A stretch of 64,000 nt of DNA from contig JBMNTB010000007.1 in the NCBI GenBank assembly GCA_050945515.1, forward strand, positions 21,169-85,168. Direction: 5' to 3'. The first letter of the stretch is position 1, and the number at the start of each line of letters is the position of its first letter. Both the position numbers and the translations under genes were made by a program. The stretch comes from UBA1046 sp050945515. GTDB taxonomy: Bacteria > Bacillota > Clostridia > Saccharofermentanales > DTU023. Shown piece by piece: positions 8,926-17,778 of the stretch. The notes under the pieces were generated by a model, which was not told the DNA's origin, made no database searches, and was given only the letters and a program-made list of their open reading frames with translations.

Positions 8926-10764
8926 TTATTTCCCGTTATTCGAGTTCGTTTTCATATTGCCGCGCATGGCATCAAATAGTGATTTATCGTCAAAGCTAAT
9001 ATTAATAGAGGATATGAATTGATCATTATTCCTGGTCTTGAGGAGTAGACTGATAATCGTTTCCGTCACCGCCGCCGTGTCAAGTGAGCCGAACGCTTTG
9101 CGTATACCCCAAACCGCATCAAGTTCTTTGGGTGACAGTAATAGCTCTTCTCTTCTGGTGCTGGAACGAGTGATATCAATCGCCGGGAAGATACGTTTTT
9201 CAGACAGTTTGCGGTCAAGCAATACTTCCATATTGCCTGTACCCTTAAACTCTTCAAAGATAACCTCATCCATGCGTGAGCCGGTTTCAATCAGCGCTGT
9301 GGCAATGATAGTCAGGCTACCGCCGTTTTCTATATTTCGAGCAGCTCCGAAGAAGCGTTTCGGACCGTAGAGAGCACCCGGATCAAGACCGCCTGACAGT
9401 GTTCTTCCTGTAGGAGTGATCGTCAGATTGTAAGCGCGACCCATCCGCGTAATGCTATCCAGAAGAATAACTACATCTTGCTTTAGTTCTACCAGACGCA
9501 TTGCCCGCTCTAAAACCAACTCAGTCACGCGCACATGATTTTCCGGTGTTTTGTCGAAAGTAGAATATACAACCTCGCCATCAATCGAGCGTTGCATATC
9601 CGTAACTTCTTCCGGCCTTTCGTCAATCAGCAATACGATCAGCTTGGCCTCGGGATTATTGGTGGAAATCGCCTTAGCAATCTTTTGGAGTAGAATTGTT
9701 TTACCGGCTTTGGGCGGTGATACGATCATGCCGCGCTGCCCTTTGCCGATAGGAGCGACCAGATCAATAATCCTGGTGGAGAGTTCCTGCCGGCTTGTTT
9801 CCAGGACGAATCTTTCATTGGGGTAAATTGGTGTCAGACGGTCAAAATACGGTCGCCGGATCATCTTATCAGGCGGTAGACCGTTGACCTCCTTGACATA
9901 ATATAGAGCTTGATAACGGTCATTATCGCGTTGCTGCCGGCAAGGGCCGACAACATAATCACCGGTGCGCAATCCGAATCTGCGAATATACTGAGGAGGA
10001 ACGTAGATATCATTAATGCCCTGCAGATAATTCTCTCTTCTTAGGAAACCGTAGTTGTCCTGCATGATCTCAAGCACTCCACCCACGATTTCAGTGGTTT
10101 TTTCTTCCACTTCCACAGCAGTACCGGTGCTTTCATTCTCTTGCTCGGATACTTCATTAGAGTCAGCAGTGTCTGCTTTTAGCTTATCCGCGGTAGCGGT
10201 ACTCTCCTGGTCCGTTGTGATCAGCCTGGTCTCGGCCTTCTCCGCCACAGGCTCAAGTGCTACCGACTTAACGCCTTCGTCAACAGATTGTTCCTTAGCA
10301 GAACTGACACGTGTACGCCTTACTGTAGGTTTAGCCTTGATTGTAGTGCTTCTGCGCTGACTGCCTGTTGACTTGCGTGCTGTGGTCCTCCTAGTCGTCG
10401 AGCCTGCCCTTTGCCTCCCCGTAGTAGAAGCAGCCGCCTCAGAGTTCTCCTCAGTGGCAGCCACAGTGGGATCTTCAGCAGTGTCCGTCGCAGCTGCCGA
10501 CTTGGCAGTGGCTTTTGCTGCCTCGGACGAGGTTTTAGTTTTTTCAGATTCTACGGTGATTTTAGCTGTGGCCTCCGGGCCTTGCTCTAGCTTAGACTCC
10601 GGAGCTGTTTTGTCCGTCGTCAATTTCTCTTCCACGCTCAGCAGATAGTCTAGTAATTCTTTCTTGGTCATCTTTTTGGTCTCTTGTTCCGTCAAAAGAC
10701 CTGCAACCTGAGCGATTACGGCAAGATCACTTTTCTTCTTGCCTTTTAGTATAAGTTGGGGCAT
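8926..10764 (-). CDS. rho: transcription termination factor Rho with long N-terminal extension
   Basis: Hexameric RNA-dependent ATPase that ends transcription. It is 612 aa, about 190 longer than E. coli Rho. Residues about 1-45 form the Rho N-terminal helical domain. Residues about 50-230 are a disordered insertion rich in Ala, Thr, Ser, Glu and Arg (including an Arg-rich patch RRTTARKSTGSQRR). The RNA-binding cold-shock domain follows (GVLEIMQDNYGFLR). The motor has the P-loop PPKAGKTILLQK, Walker B VVILLDSITRMGR and LSGGLDPGALYGPKRFFGAARN. GAGGAG precedes the ATG and a sigma-A-like promoter lies at 10901-10929. Such insertions are known in Clostridia and Actinobacteria. Confidence 0.96.
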   Translation of the reverse strand: MPQLILKGKKKSDLAVIAQVAGLLTEQETKKMTKKELLDYLLSVEEKLTTDKTAPESKLEQGPEATAKITVESEKTKTSSEAAKATAKSAAATDTAEDPTVAATEENSEAAASTTGRQRAGSTTRRTTARKSTGSQRRSTTIKAKPTVRRTRVSSAKEQSVDEGVKSVALEPVAEKAETRLITTDQESTATADKLKADTADSNEVSEQENESTGTAVEVEEKTTEIVGGVLEIMQDNYGFLRRENYLQGINDIYVPPQYIRRFGLRTGDYVVGPCRQQRDNDRYQALYYVKEVNGLPPDKMIRRPYFDRLTPIYPNERFVLETSRQELSTRIIDLVAPIGKGQRGMIVSPPKAGKTILLQKIAKAISTNNPEAKLIVLLIDERPEEVTDMQRSIDGEVVYSTFDKTPENHVRVTELVLERAMRLVELKQDVVILLDSITRMGRAYNLTITPTGRTLSGGLDPGALYGPKRFFGAARNIENGGSLTIIATALIETGSRMDEVIFEEFKGTGNMEVLLDRKLSEKRIFPAIDITRSSTRREELLLSPKELDAVWGIRKAFGSLDTAAVTETIISLLLKTRNNDQFISSINISFDDKSLFDAMRGNMKTNSNNGK

Positions 10765-10900
10765 GCAAGATTCTCCTCAAATAAGTCGGCAATTTGCCGC
10801 AATAAAATCTATCAAGGGATTCCCTCTTCCAGTGCAAACACGAAAAACGCATCAGGCCCTGCTCGATAAATCTGGAAGTCTGGGAAACTAAGATACATCC

Positions 10901-10929
10901 AGTATAATAAGCCTTAACCGAATCGTCAA
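10901..10929 (-). promoter_or_regulatory. sigma-A-type promoter for rho-purF
   Basis: Minus strand TTGACG, a 17-base spacer, then TATACT, about 140 bases upstream of the rho ATG. Both hexamers are close to consensus and the spacing is ideal. Confidence 0.6.
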
Positions 10930-10990
10930 CTTCCGGTGCACTTTCCTCATATCCTGCTAATTTTAATCTATAAACCTGAAAAGTAAAGTA

Positions 10991-11998
10991 TCAGTCAGCC
11001 AGATCACCAAATTTTTCCATAATGCCCAGCGCTAGTCCGGTACCGACCGCGACACAGGACTCAGCATCCTCTGCTACCAACACCTCAATGCCGATCTTGG
11101 CCGCCAGCATCAGATCAAGCCCGTACAACAGCGCCCCGCCACCGGTCATGACCAGGCCTCTTTGGCTGATATCCGCCATCAATTCCGGAGGTGTGCTCTC
11201 CAGCACGGTATGCACAGCTTCAAAAATTTGACTCACCGGCTCTTCCAGTGCCTCCAGCATCTCCGTGGAATTCATTGCTAATGTGGCAGGCATCCCGGTA
11301 ATTAGATTGCGGCCCCTGACTTCCATCGTCAATTCCTCTTCGCGAGGATAGGCGCAGCCGATATTTTTCTTCAGCTCCTCAGCAGTCTGTTCACCGATCA
11401 GCACATTATATTTTCTGCGCACATATTTGATAATCGCATCATCAAATTTATCACCGGCTACTTTGATTGAACTATCAACAACAGGCTGACAGAGGGAAAT
11501 AACTGCAATATCCGTAGTGCCGCCACCGATGTCTACGACCATGCTGCCGCTGGCCTGTGTGATATCGATGCCGGCTCCTATGGCCGCTGCTACCGGCTCG
11601 CGGATCAGATACACCTCTTTGGCGCCGGCATGACGACAGGCATCCTCAACTGCTCTAGTCTCCACCTGCGTAATTACGCTGGGCACACAGACTACAATCG
11701 TAGGCTTGAAATAGCGCGCCAGAAAACCGGTATTGACCCGGTTGATAAAACTCTTGAGCATAACTTCCGTAACTTGGAAATCCGAAATGACGCCGTCGCG
11801 CAAAGGACGGATCGCTTGCACAATATTGGGTGTGCGTCCCAGCATCAGGCTGGCACTCTCACCGACCGCCAGAACTTTGCCTGTCTTGCTGTGCAATGCC
11901 ACCACAGCCGGCTCTCTCAGGACAATACCTTTGCCCACTACATAGATGATCACCGTTGCTGTCCCGAGATCAATCCCGATATTTAATCCTAATCCCAT
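10991..11998 (-). CDS. mreB: rod shape-determining protein MreB/Mbl
   Basis: Actin-like filament protein that steers cell wall synthesis along the side wall. It is 335 aa from the ATG at 11998 (MGLGLNIGIDLGTA), with AGGAAA about 8 bases upstream; a longer frame to 12163 lacks a ribosome site and exceeds the family length. Actin-fold motifs are present: phosphate-1 NIGIDLGTATV, phosphate-2 VVDIGGGTTDIAVISL, and the adenosine motif GLVMTGGGALLYGLD. The usual neighbours mreC and mreD are missing, so this may be a stand-alone paralogue such as Mbl or MreBH. Confidence 0.93.
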   Translation of the reverse strand: MGLGLNIGIDLGTATVIIYVVGKGIVLREPAVVALHSKTGKVLAVGESASLMLGRTPNIVQAIRPLRDGVISDFQVTEVMLKSFINRVNTGFLARYFKPTIVVCVPSVITQVETRAVEDACRHAGAKEVYLIREPVAAAIGAGIDITQASGSMVVDIGGGTTDIAVISLCQPVVDSSIKVAGDKFDDAIIKYVRRKYNVLIGEQTAEELKKNIGCAYPREEELTMEVRGRNLITGMPATLAMNSTEMLEALEEPVSQIFEAVHTVLESTPPELMADISQRGLVMTGGGALLYGLDLMLAAKIGIEVLVAEDAESCVAVGTGLALGIMEKFGDLAD

Positions 11999-12256
11999 TT
12001 GTTGTTTCCTATTATCGCAAAATAACACATATCCAACCGATATGTGAAAAGTATTTCCCACTAAAATTATTGAATCATAATCTTTCAGCTTTGAACGGAT
12101 CGAAATCTGAAAATCTAGTCGTCTTACGGCTGTCATGATACAATAGTTTATCTGCCCAGGCAAGAAAAATAACCTGGATTTTATCTATATTAGATGCAGG
12201 ATTCAGCCGCCCCAAATCCGGCTGAACGTACCGCAAACAGCCTGAGAGGTCAGAAA

Positions 12257-13114
12257 ATGCTTCTAAAACTGATAGCTGCCATCAGCATGCTGATTGATCA
12301 TATAGGATACTATTTCGGCTCTTGGCTGCCCCCGGATCTGTATTTCACCATGCGTGCTCTCGGCCGGCTGGCATTCCCCATCTTCGCTTTTTATATTGCT
12401 CTCGGTTATCGTCGCACCAGCCATCTGGGTCGCTACTTCCTTAGGCTGACCTGCTTTGCTCTTCTAAGCGAAATAATAATCCGCACCAGCCATGATCTTG
12501 CCGGCTACGCCAGCTACGGCACCAATGTACTCTTCACTTTCGTCGCTGCCTTGGGTTTCATTTCCGGCTGGACTTTATTGACCAGCAGCTGGCGAGATCG
12601 AGTCGCCCGCCTGCAACCCTTGACAAACTACTGCGGCAGTCAGGACGAAGCAGATTATTTCCAGATCCGCTATACGCCCGGCGAACTCTCTCTACACCCT
12701 GTACTCGGTATGGTCCTCGGTACCAGCGCCATGATCATTTCACTATGTGCAGCCATCTATCTAGACTCCGACTACGGGATCTACGGCATCCTCACCGTCT
12801 TCGTCTTCCATCTGGTTCAAAACAAGCACTGTTATGACACCGATCTGACCGGGATGCTGAACAGCTCCCTGCTCTATCTGGCACTCTTAAATCTGCTGGC
12901 CCTGTTAGCCTATCGCTATCTGCTTGATCTGCCGGACCGTTATCAATATATCCAGCTTCTATCCATTATCTCCGTCTTTGTCATTTATAGCCCCCGCGCC
13001 GGACGCCAGGCTCTCTATGGCAGCAAACCCGTCGCCTGGAAACAGTATCTGTGGTACATTTTCTACCCAGCCCATATCTTTTTACTCTGCCTGCTCGTCC
13101 ATTTAATACGTTGA
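12257..13114 (+). CDS. TraX family membrane protein
   Basis: A 285-aa polytopic membrane protein of the TraX family (named after the F-plasmid pilin acetylase), common as a chromosomal gene in Bacillota with unknown role. The N-terminal signature is LKLIAAISMLIDHIGYYF, followed by RALGRLAFPIFAFYIALGYR and about eight hydrophobic segments. I chose the ATG at 12257 because GAGAGG lies about 8 bases upstream; a longer start at 12194 has none. The gene is convergent with the activase gene at 13103 and the two share 12 bases. No conjugation genes are nearby. Confidence 0.85.
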   Translation: MLLKLIAAISMLIDHIGYYFGSWLPPDLYFTMRALGRLAFPIFAFYIALGYRRTSHLGRYFLRLTCFALLSEIIIRTSHDLAGYASYGTNVLFTFVAALGFISGWTLLTSSWRDRVARLQPLTNYCGSQDEADYFQIRYTPGELSLHPVLGMVLGTSAMIISLCAAIYLDSDYGIYGILTVFVFHLVQNKHCYDTDLTGMLNSSLLYLALLNLLALLAYRYLLDLPDRYQYIQLLSIISVFVIYSPRAGRQALYGSKPVAWKQYLWYIFYPAHIFLLCLLVHLIR

Positions 13115-14359
13115 CCGGGCGGCTGCGAGCATGAGCTTGAGGCGGTTCTCCTGATTGACGCTGGTGGCGCTGGTGTCGTAATCAATAGCGACGATATTGA
13201 TGTCGGGATTGTGCTCTTTGATCGGGCGCATCATACCTTTGCCGACTATATGATTGGGCAGACAGCCGAAAGGCTGGACACAAACGATATTGTTGACACC
13301 GCTGTCGGCAAGTTCAAGAATCTCGGACGGCAAGAGCCAGCCCTCACCCATCTTGACACCGAAGCTGATATAGTCCTGATTCAGTGCGATGACGTGCTCG
13401 AAGGGCGCCGGCGGGCGGAAGCTGCCTTCCTCTTCCATAACCTTGATCATTTCACGTTTCTTATTGCACAGATAGCGAAAAGCAATTCTACTCAGCAGAT
13501 GAACAAAAAAGTCGCGGCCATAGAATTTATAATCGACTACGGAATTATAGAGGCAATAGATGAAGAAATCCAACAAACCGGGCACGACAACTTCTGCGCC
13601 CTCGCTTAGCAGGAATTCCTCAAGATTATTATTACCCAGTGGTGAGAACTTAACATAAATTTCACCGACGATACCAACCTTGATGGCATCGCGCGGCTGT
13701 TTCGGAATCGCGGCGAAATCCTCAATAATTTTACGGTAAGTTACCTTGCGGTGGCGCAGAATACGATCTCTGGTTTTAGCAGAAGCACCCAGAGCATCAC
13801 CGAGCTGCTTGATCCAACGTTTCTTCAGAGCATCAGCATCACCGGCAGTAAGTTCATAAGGTTTTGTCTGATTGACCAGACTGTAGATCAGATCGCCGTA
13901 GAGCAGAGCATCGAATAGACCCATATACTGTCTTAGATTCATCTTAAAGCCGGGATGTTCCTCTAGTCTAATTAGACTGAGCGAGATTACCGGCACAAAT
14001 TCCAACTCGGCCTTGATCAGTGCTTTGCGCAAGAGAGATATATAGTTGGAGGCCCGGCAGCCGCCTCCGGTCTGGAAGTAAATCAGTGCTGTCTTGTGCG
14101 GATCATACTTGCCTGAGCGCAAAGCATGCAGGAACTGGCCGATCACCAGAATAGCCGGATAACAAGTATCATTATGAACATAGCGCAGGCCCAGATCGAC
14201 AATCTCTTTGCCCTGACTGGTCAGCAGCTCCATCTTATAACCGTAGGTGCTGAGGAATTCGATCACCAGCTCAAAATGCCCGTTCAGCATCGAAGGAACC
14301 AGGATCGTGTACTCCTTTTTCATCTCCGGTGTAAACTGCACATAATAATCAGAAGTCAT
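13103..14359 (-). CDS. acyl-CoA dehydratase activase-related protein, C-terminal component
   Basis: A 418-aa protein corresponding to the C-terminal third of the large 2-hydroxyacyl-CoA dehydratase activase-like proteins of Clostridia. Recognisable segments are the start KKEYTILVPSMLNGHFEL, then RYVHNDTCYPAILVIGQF and FQTGGGCRASNYISLLRKAL, with conserved cysteines suited to an iron-sulfur cluster. It begins 25 bases after the stop of the 1052-aa protein at 14385, so the pair would jointly equal the usual single polypeptide of about 1400-1500 aa. The exact substrate of this family is not established. Confidence 0.8.
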   Translation of the reverse strand: MTSDYYVQFTPEMKKEYTILVPSMLNGHFELVIEFLSTYGYKMELLTSQGKEIVDLGLRYVHNDTCYPAILVIGQFLHALRSGKYDPHKTALIYFQTGGGCRASNYISLLRKALIKAELEFVPVISLSLIRLEEHPGFKMNLRQYMGLFDALLYGDLIYSLVNQTKPYELTAGDADALKKRWIKQLGDALGASAKTRDRILRHRKVTYRKIIEDFAAIPKQPRDAIKVGIVGEIYVKFSPLGNNNLEEFLLSEGAEVVVPGLLDFFIYCLYNSVVDYKFYGRDFFVHLLSRIAFRYLCNKKREMIKVMEEEGSFRPPAPFEHVIALNQDYISFGVKMGEGWLLPSEILELADSGVNNIVCVQPFGCLPNHIVGKGMMRPIKEHNPDINIVAIDYDTSATSVNQENRLKLMLAAARSTY

Positions 14360-14384
14360 TACTTGTTCTCTCTACTGCCAATTA

Positions 14385-17300
14385 TCACAAGATGGAAGCG
14401 GTCGGCATTTTCCGCTTGGACTCTCCCGTCCGCCGCTTCTGACTTGAGCCCGCATCTTTTTGTTCCCCTCCCGGCCCGCAACTGCTTTCTCCCTCTGCTT
14501 GCCGCCTGCACGCAACCGCATCTTTGGCCTCAAGTGCGCCCAGCAGACTGCGCAATCTAATCCGGACGGCGCCCAGATTATTGATATCATCGATCTTAAT
14601 CTGAGTATAGAGCTTGCCTTGGCTCTCCAAAATCCGCTTTACCTCATCACTCGTAATCGCATCAATACCGCAACCGAAAGATACCAGCTGCACCAATTCG
14701 ACATCAGCGTTTTCACAAGCAAACTGCGCCGCCTGGTAGAGACGCGAATGATAAGTCCATTGATTGAGAACACGTAGCTGCGGCAATTCAGCCAGATGTG
14801 CCACAGAATCTTCGGTCACCACCACAAAACCCAGCGCGGAAGCCAACTTATCAATACCATGACAAATCTCGGGATCAACATGATAAGGCCGACCGGCCAA
14901 AATCATAATCCGCTTATGATGCCGGCGTGCGTATCTCACGGCCTCTTCACCGGCCTGACGCACTGCAGCCCGTTCGGCTGCTAGAGCAGCATAACCGGCT
15001 TCAACCGCCCGCCTCACTTCGCGTCTGGTTATTGTCGGATCGATCTCCAGCAACGCTCGATACAGCGTGTTGGTCAGCTGCCTGGTACTATTGACATTCA
15101 GATAGGGATAGAAAAATTTCACAGACTTCAGAGCATCCATATTGCCCTGCAAGACCTCACCGTAATAGGCCACAACCGGACAGTTAAAATGATTGCTGCT
15201 GCCGCCCTCGTCAACATTGTAGGTCAGGCTGGGATAAAACAGCAGCTCCAATCCCTGCTCCAGCAATAGCTCAATATGACCATGCATTATTTTCGCCGGA
15301 TAGCAAATCGTATCCGACGGAATCGATAGCTGCCCTTGCTCATATATGCTTCTGGTTGATAGCGGTGAGAAGATCACTTCGTAGCCAAGCTCTGTAAAGA
15401 GCGCCTGCCAGAGCGGCGCCAACTCATAGGTGGACAGCGTAGTGGGCAGACCGATCCGACCGCGCGGACTCTCCCGCATTTGTCCCGTTACAACAACCGT
15501 CTTCTCTTCCCGCTCGTCGCTTCTTTTTTGACGAAGACGCTTTACATCCGTCCCGGCACCCGGTCCGGCAGCCAAAGCCAGGAGTCTCTCTCGCTTCCAG
15601 TGATATAGATTGGGCAATTCCTCATAATCATTAAGTCCAAGCGGCTTCTGACACTGATTGCCGGAAATATAGCGCCCGCCATCAGCGAAACGATTGATTG
15701 TCAATGTGCAGTGATTGGTACAGCCGCGGCAAATACGCACCGAAGACTCATGCTTGAACTGTGCTAGCTCAGCTTCTGACAGCAAATCACTCGACTCAAA
15801 CTGCCCGGCAAAAAGGGCAGCACCGAAAGCACCCATCAGCCCGGCGATCTCAGGACGAATTACATTACGACCCAACTCAAGCTCAAGAGCCCGCAGGACC
15901 GCATCATTCAGCAAAGTGCCGCCCTGCACTACAATATGCTCCCCCAGCTCATCCGGCGAGCCGGTACGAATCACCTTATACAGAGCATTCTTGACCACAC
16001 TGATCGAAAGCCCGGCCGCAATATCCGCAAGAGAGGCTCCTTCTCTTTGTGCCTGCTTGATTGAGGAATTCATAAATACGGTACAACGCGAACCTAGATC
16101 GACCGGAGCCTTTGCTTTAATGCCCAGCCGGGCAAATTCATCGACTTCATAGCCCATGGCATGAGCATAAGTCTCCAGGAAAGAACCACAACCCGAAGAA
16201 CAGGCTTCATTGAGCATAATCGAATCAATGGCGCCGTTCTTGATATAGAAGCATTTGATGTCTTGGCCACCGATATCCAGGATAAAATCGACTTTGGGTT
16301 GAAAAAATTGCGCCGCTGTATAATGGGCAATCGTCTCCACCACTCCGGCATCCGTATGAAAGGCATGCTGCATTAGAGCTTCGCCATAACCTGTGCTGGC
16401 GGCTCCACAGATCTCAATTCGGTCACTGCAGAGACGACGAATTTCCCGCAACTGCTCCAGCACGACCTCGACCGGCGAACCGCGATTGACACAATAATAA
16501 CTGTATAGCAGTTCCTGATCTTCCGAGATCAGAACCAGTTTCGTCGTCGTACTGCCACTGTCAATTCCCAACCAAGCCCGACCGCTATAATCTTCGATCC
16601 TGCGCTCAACAACATTATCCAGTTCATGACGCTCACTGAAACTTTCGTATTCTTGCGCGTCTTTGAACAGGGGCTCCACAAAACCGCGCTCATAATGAGA
16701 TTTCTCATCCGTGCGCCTGATACTCTCAATCAATCTGTCATAAGTATACGGTTCTAAATTCCGGCTCAGGTATGCAGCGCCTCGCGCTACTGCAAATAAA
16801 GCATAGTCCGGACAAATGCAGTCTGTTTCATCCCGTTGCAGCGTCTCACGGAAACGCTGACGCAGACCGGCACAGTAGTACAGCGGTCCGCCCAGAAAAA
16901 GCAATTTACCCTGCAGTTGCCTGCCCTGGGCCAAACCGACGATAGTCTGATTGACTACCGCCTGATAGATCGAAGCCGCCACATCCTCTTTACTGGCACC
17001 CTGATTGAACAGCGCTTGCACATCCGTCTTGGCGAACACGCCGCATCTGGAAGCGATCGGATAGATCCGTTCCGCTCGAAAAGAGGCTTCATCCAGTTCC
17101 GGAATAGTCATGTCAAGCAGAGCAGCCATCTGGTCAATGAAAGCTCCCGTGCCGCCGGCACAGCTTCCGTTCATACGGGCATCGATACCACCGGTAAAGA
17201 AGATCACTTTGGCATCTTCACCACCGAGCTCAACCACTGCACCGATGTCCGGCTCCAGACGCTTTACGATCTCTCCCGTGGCATAAACCTCTTGCACAAA

Positions 17301-17543
17301 GGGCAGACCGGATATTTCGGACAGTCCCAAACCGGCTGACCCGGACAGAGCCACCGTAAAAGGAGCCTTTGCCAACAGATCTTCTGCCTGTTGCAACAGC
17401 TCAATCGTCTTATCCTGGACATGGGAAAGATGGCGCTCGTAGCGCTCAAAAACAATCCGCTTGCCACAAGTAAGGGATACTTTTACAGTCGTCGAACCGA
17501 TATCTATCCCCAGTGCACGATTAAAATGCAAAGCTTCAGCCAT
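14385..17543 (-). CDS. acyl-CoA dehydratase activase, duplicated BadF/BcrA ATPase domains plus DUF2229
   Basis: A 1052-aa protein with two ASKHA-type ATPase domains. Domain 1 has LGIDIGSTTVKVSL (residues 11-24) and the cluster-binding NGSCAGGTGAFID (125-137). Domain 2 has WLGIDSGSTTTKLVL (326-340) and NEACSSGCGSFLE (about 443). A DUF2229-type domain follows (about 690-990; GRIGLPTTLSTYE, SIPSDTICYPAKIMHGHIE, ILAGRPYHVDPEICHGIDK). Such proteins use ATP to drive low-potential electron transfer into a dehydratase-like partner. The last 50 residues are low-complexity (Gly, Ser, Arg, Lys) and unlike the family. In most Clostridia the downstream component is fused on; here it is separate at 13103-14359. 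Confidence 0.85.
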   Translation of the reverse strand: MAEALHFNRALGIDIGSTTVKVSLTCGKRIVFERYERHLSHVQDKTIELLQQAEDLLAKAPFTVALSGSAGLGLSEISGLPFVQEVYATGEIVKRLEPDIGAVVELGGEDAKVIFFTGGIDARMNGSCAGGTGAFIDQMAALLDMTIPELDEASFRAERIYPIASRCGVFAKTDVQALFNQGASKEDVAASIYQAVVNQTIVGLAQGRQLQGKLLFLGGPLYYCAGLRQRFRETLQRDETDCICPDYALFAVARGAAYLSRNLEPYTYDRLIESIRRTDEKSHYERGFVEPLFKDAQEYESFSERHELDNVVERRIEDYSGRAWLGIDSGSTTTKLVLISEDQELLYSYYCVNRGSPVEVVLEQLREIRRLCSDRIEICGAASTGYGEALMQHAFHTDAGVVETIAHYTAAQFFQPKVDFILDIGGQDIKCFYIKNGAIDSIMLNEACSSGCGSFLETYAHAMGYEVDEFARLGIKAKAPVDLGSRCTVFMNSSIKQAQREGASLADIAAGLSISVVKNALYKVIRTGSPDELGEHIVVQGGTLLNDAVLRALELELGRNVIRPEIAGLMGAFGAALFAGQFESSDLLSEAELAQFKHESSVRICRGCTNHCTLTINRFADGGRYISGNQCQKPLGLNDYEELPNLYHWKRERLLALAAGPGAGTDVKRLRQKRSDEREEKTVVVTGQMRESPRGRIGLPTTLSTYELAPLWQALFTELGYEVIFSPLSTRSIYEQGQLSIPSDTICYPAKIMHGHIELLLEQGLELLFYPSLTYNVDEGGSSNHFNCPVVAYYGEVLQGNMDALKSVKFFYPYLNVNSTRQLTNTLYRALLEIDPTITRREVRRAVEAGYAALAAERAAVRQAGEEAVRYARRHHKRIMILAGRPYHVDPEICHGIDKLASALGFVVVTEDSVAHLAELPQLRVLNQWTYHSRLYQAAQFACENADVELVQLVSFGCGIDAITSDEVKRILESQGKLYTQIKIDDINNLGAVRIRLRSLLGALEAKDAVACRRQAEGESSCGPGGEQKDAGSSQKRRTGESKRKMPTASIL

Positions 17544-17778
17544 GCCTCACCATCACATTAAGCCTCACACTGCGTCTCCACATTAAATGATTATAGATAG
17601 GGTTATCATAACTGTCAAAGCGCTGATGTACAGCAAATCTTTTGCCGGCGAAAAGAGGCCACTGATTACAGTGACAGCACCCGCCAATCCCTGGCGGGTA
17701 CTGTCAACAAAGCTTGCACTGTATTTAACACCATATAGCGTAGCGAGCACGAACAGAACAGTCGCAATCAGTATGAAA

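Noticed and set aside
12257..13114. TraX-like gene as a sign of a conjugative element
   Set aside because: Chromosomal TraX-family genes are common in Bacillota and no other transfer genes are present.
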